Positions 63,987-64,000 of a stretch of DNA of 64,000 nucleotides are shown piece by piece; positions within the stretch are counted from its first letter, which is position 1, and the number at the start of each line of letters is the position of its first letter. The DNA is taken from the NCBI GenBank assembly GCA_023055355.1, contig JALJCS010000056.1, positions 2,108,001-2,172,000 on the forward strand, written 5' to 3'. The notes below the pieces were generated by a model. It was not told the origin of the DNA. It did no database searches and worked only from the letters and a program-made list of their open reading frames with translations. Both the position numbers and the translations under genes were made by a program. Source of the stretch: Agelaius tricolor (lineage: Eukaryota > Chordata > Aves > Passeriformes > Icteridae).

Positions 63987-64000
63987 TGTTTTAATTAAGG

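Overview
The window reads as bird, most likely songbird, sex-chromosome sequence that has been heavily invaded by endogenous retroviruses (ERVs). Two minus-strand segments near the left end (8056-8304 and 2657-3184) are the last two coding exons of PTCH1, the Hedgehog receptor, which is Z-linked in birds. Exon 22 carries an in-frame stop. CR1 LINEs, the typical avian LINE, are also present. Degenerate PTCH1 inside dense, young, nested ERVs fits a W-linked copy best, but that is inference. No prokaryotic gene, tRNA, rRNA or CRISPR array was seen.

Layout. 1-2580: class I ERV debris holding a solo LTR (2075-2459, TSD ATAGCC). 2581-8636: the PTCH1 3' end, with provirus P1 (3881-7831, TSD CCTCAG) in its last intron. 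8637-14930: an older LTR split by provirus P2 (9171-14205, minus, TSD ACGGAG). 15020-25662: CR1 sequence split by an LTR element that is itself split by provirus P3 (16822-23189, TSD CTGGCT), plus a solo LTR (24218-24774). 25690-36500: a degraded gammaretrovirus-like ERV (minus) split by provirus P4 (29570-33813, TSD GTTGCC). 36990-48978: a degraded betaretrovirus-like ERV (minus) split by P5 (37999-44722, TSD CCTGGG). 48979-64000: an ERVK-type ERV (minus) split by a long LTR (TSD ATACC) that is split in turn by provirus P6 (52607-61285, TSD CTTCTT), plus another LTR (62721-63180).

The central observation is P2. It has the LTR, leader and Gag of the same family as the nearly complete P6, but its pro-pol is gone. 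In its place is an uninterrupted 256-codon reading frame with a cold-shock domain, clearly derived from a host Y-box protein (YBX1-like). This frame lies exactly in the -1 frame of gag, behind an unchanged A AAA AAC slippery site and hairpin, so the expected product is a Gag-YBX fusion made by ribosomal frameshifting. It looks like cellular gene transduction by an endogenous betaretrovirus-like element. P6, with an uninterrupted pro-pol and env, represents the autonomous relative that could have supplied enzymes in trans.

LTR-LTR differences counted by eye give an age order: P4 (about 3 in 620), P2 (about 8 in 658), P1 (about 6 in 418), P6 (about 14 in 660), P3 (about 13 in 405). All counts, junctions and TSDs come from reading the sequence; no alignment or database search was run.
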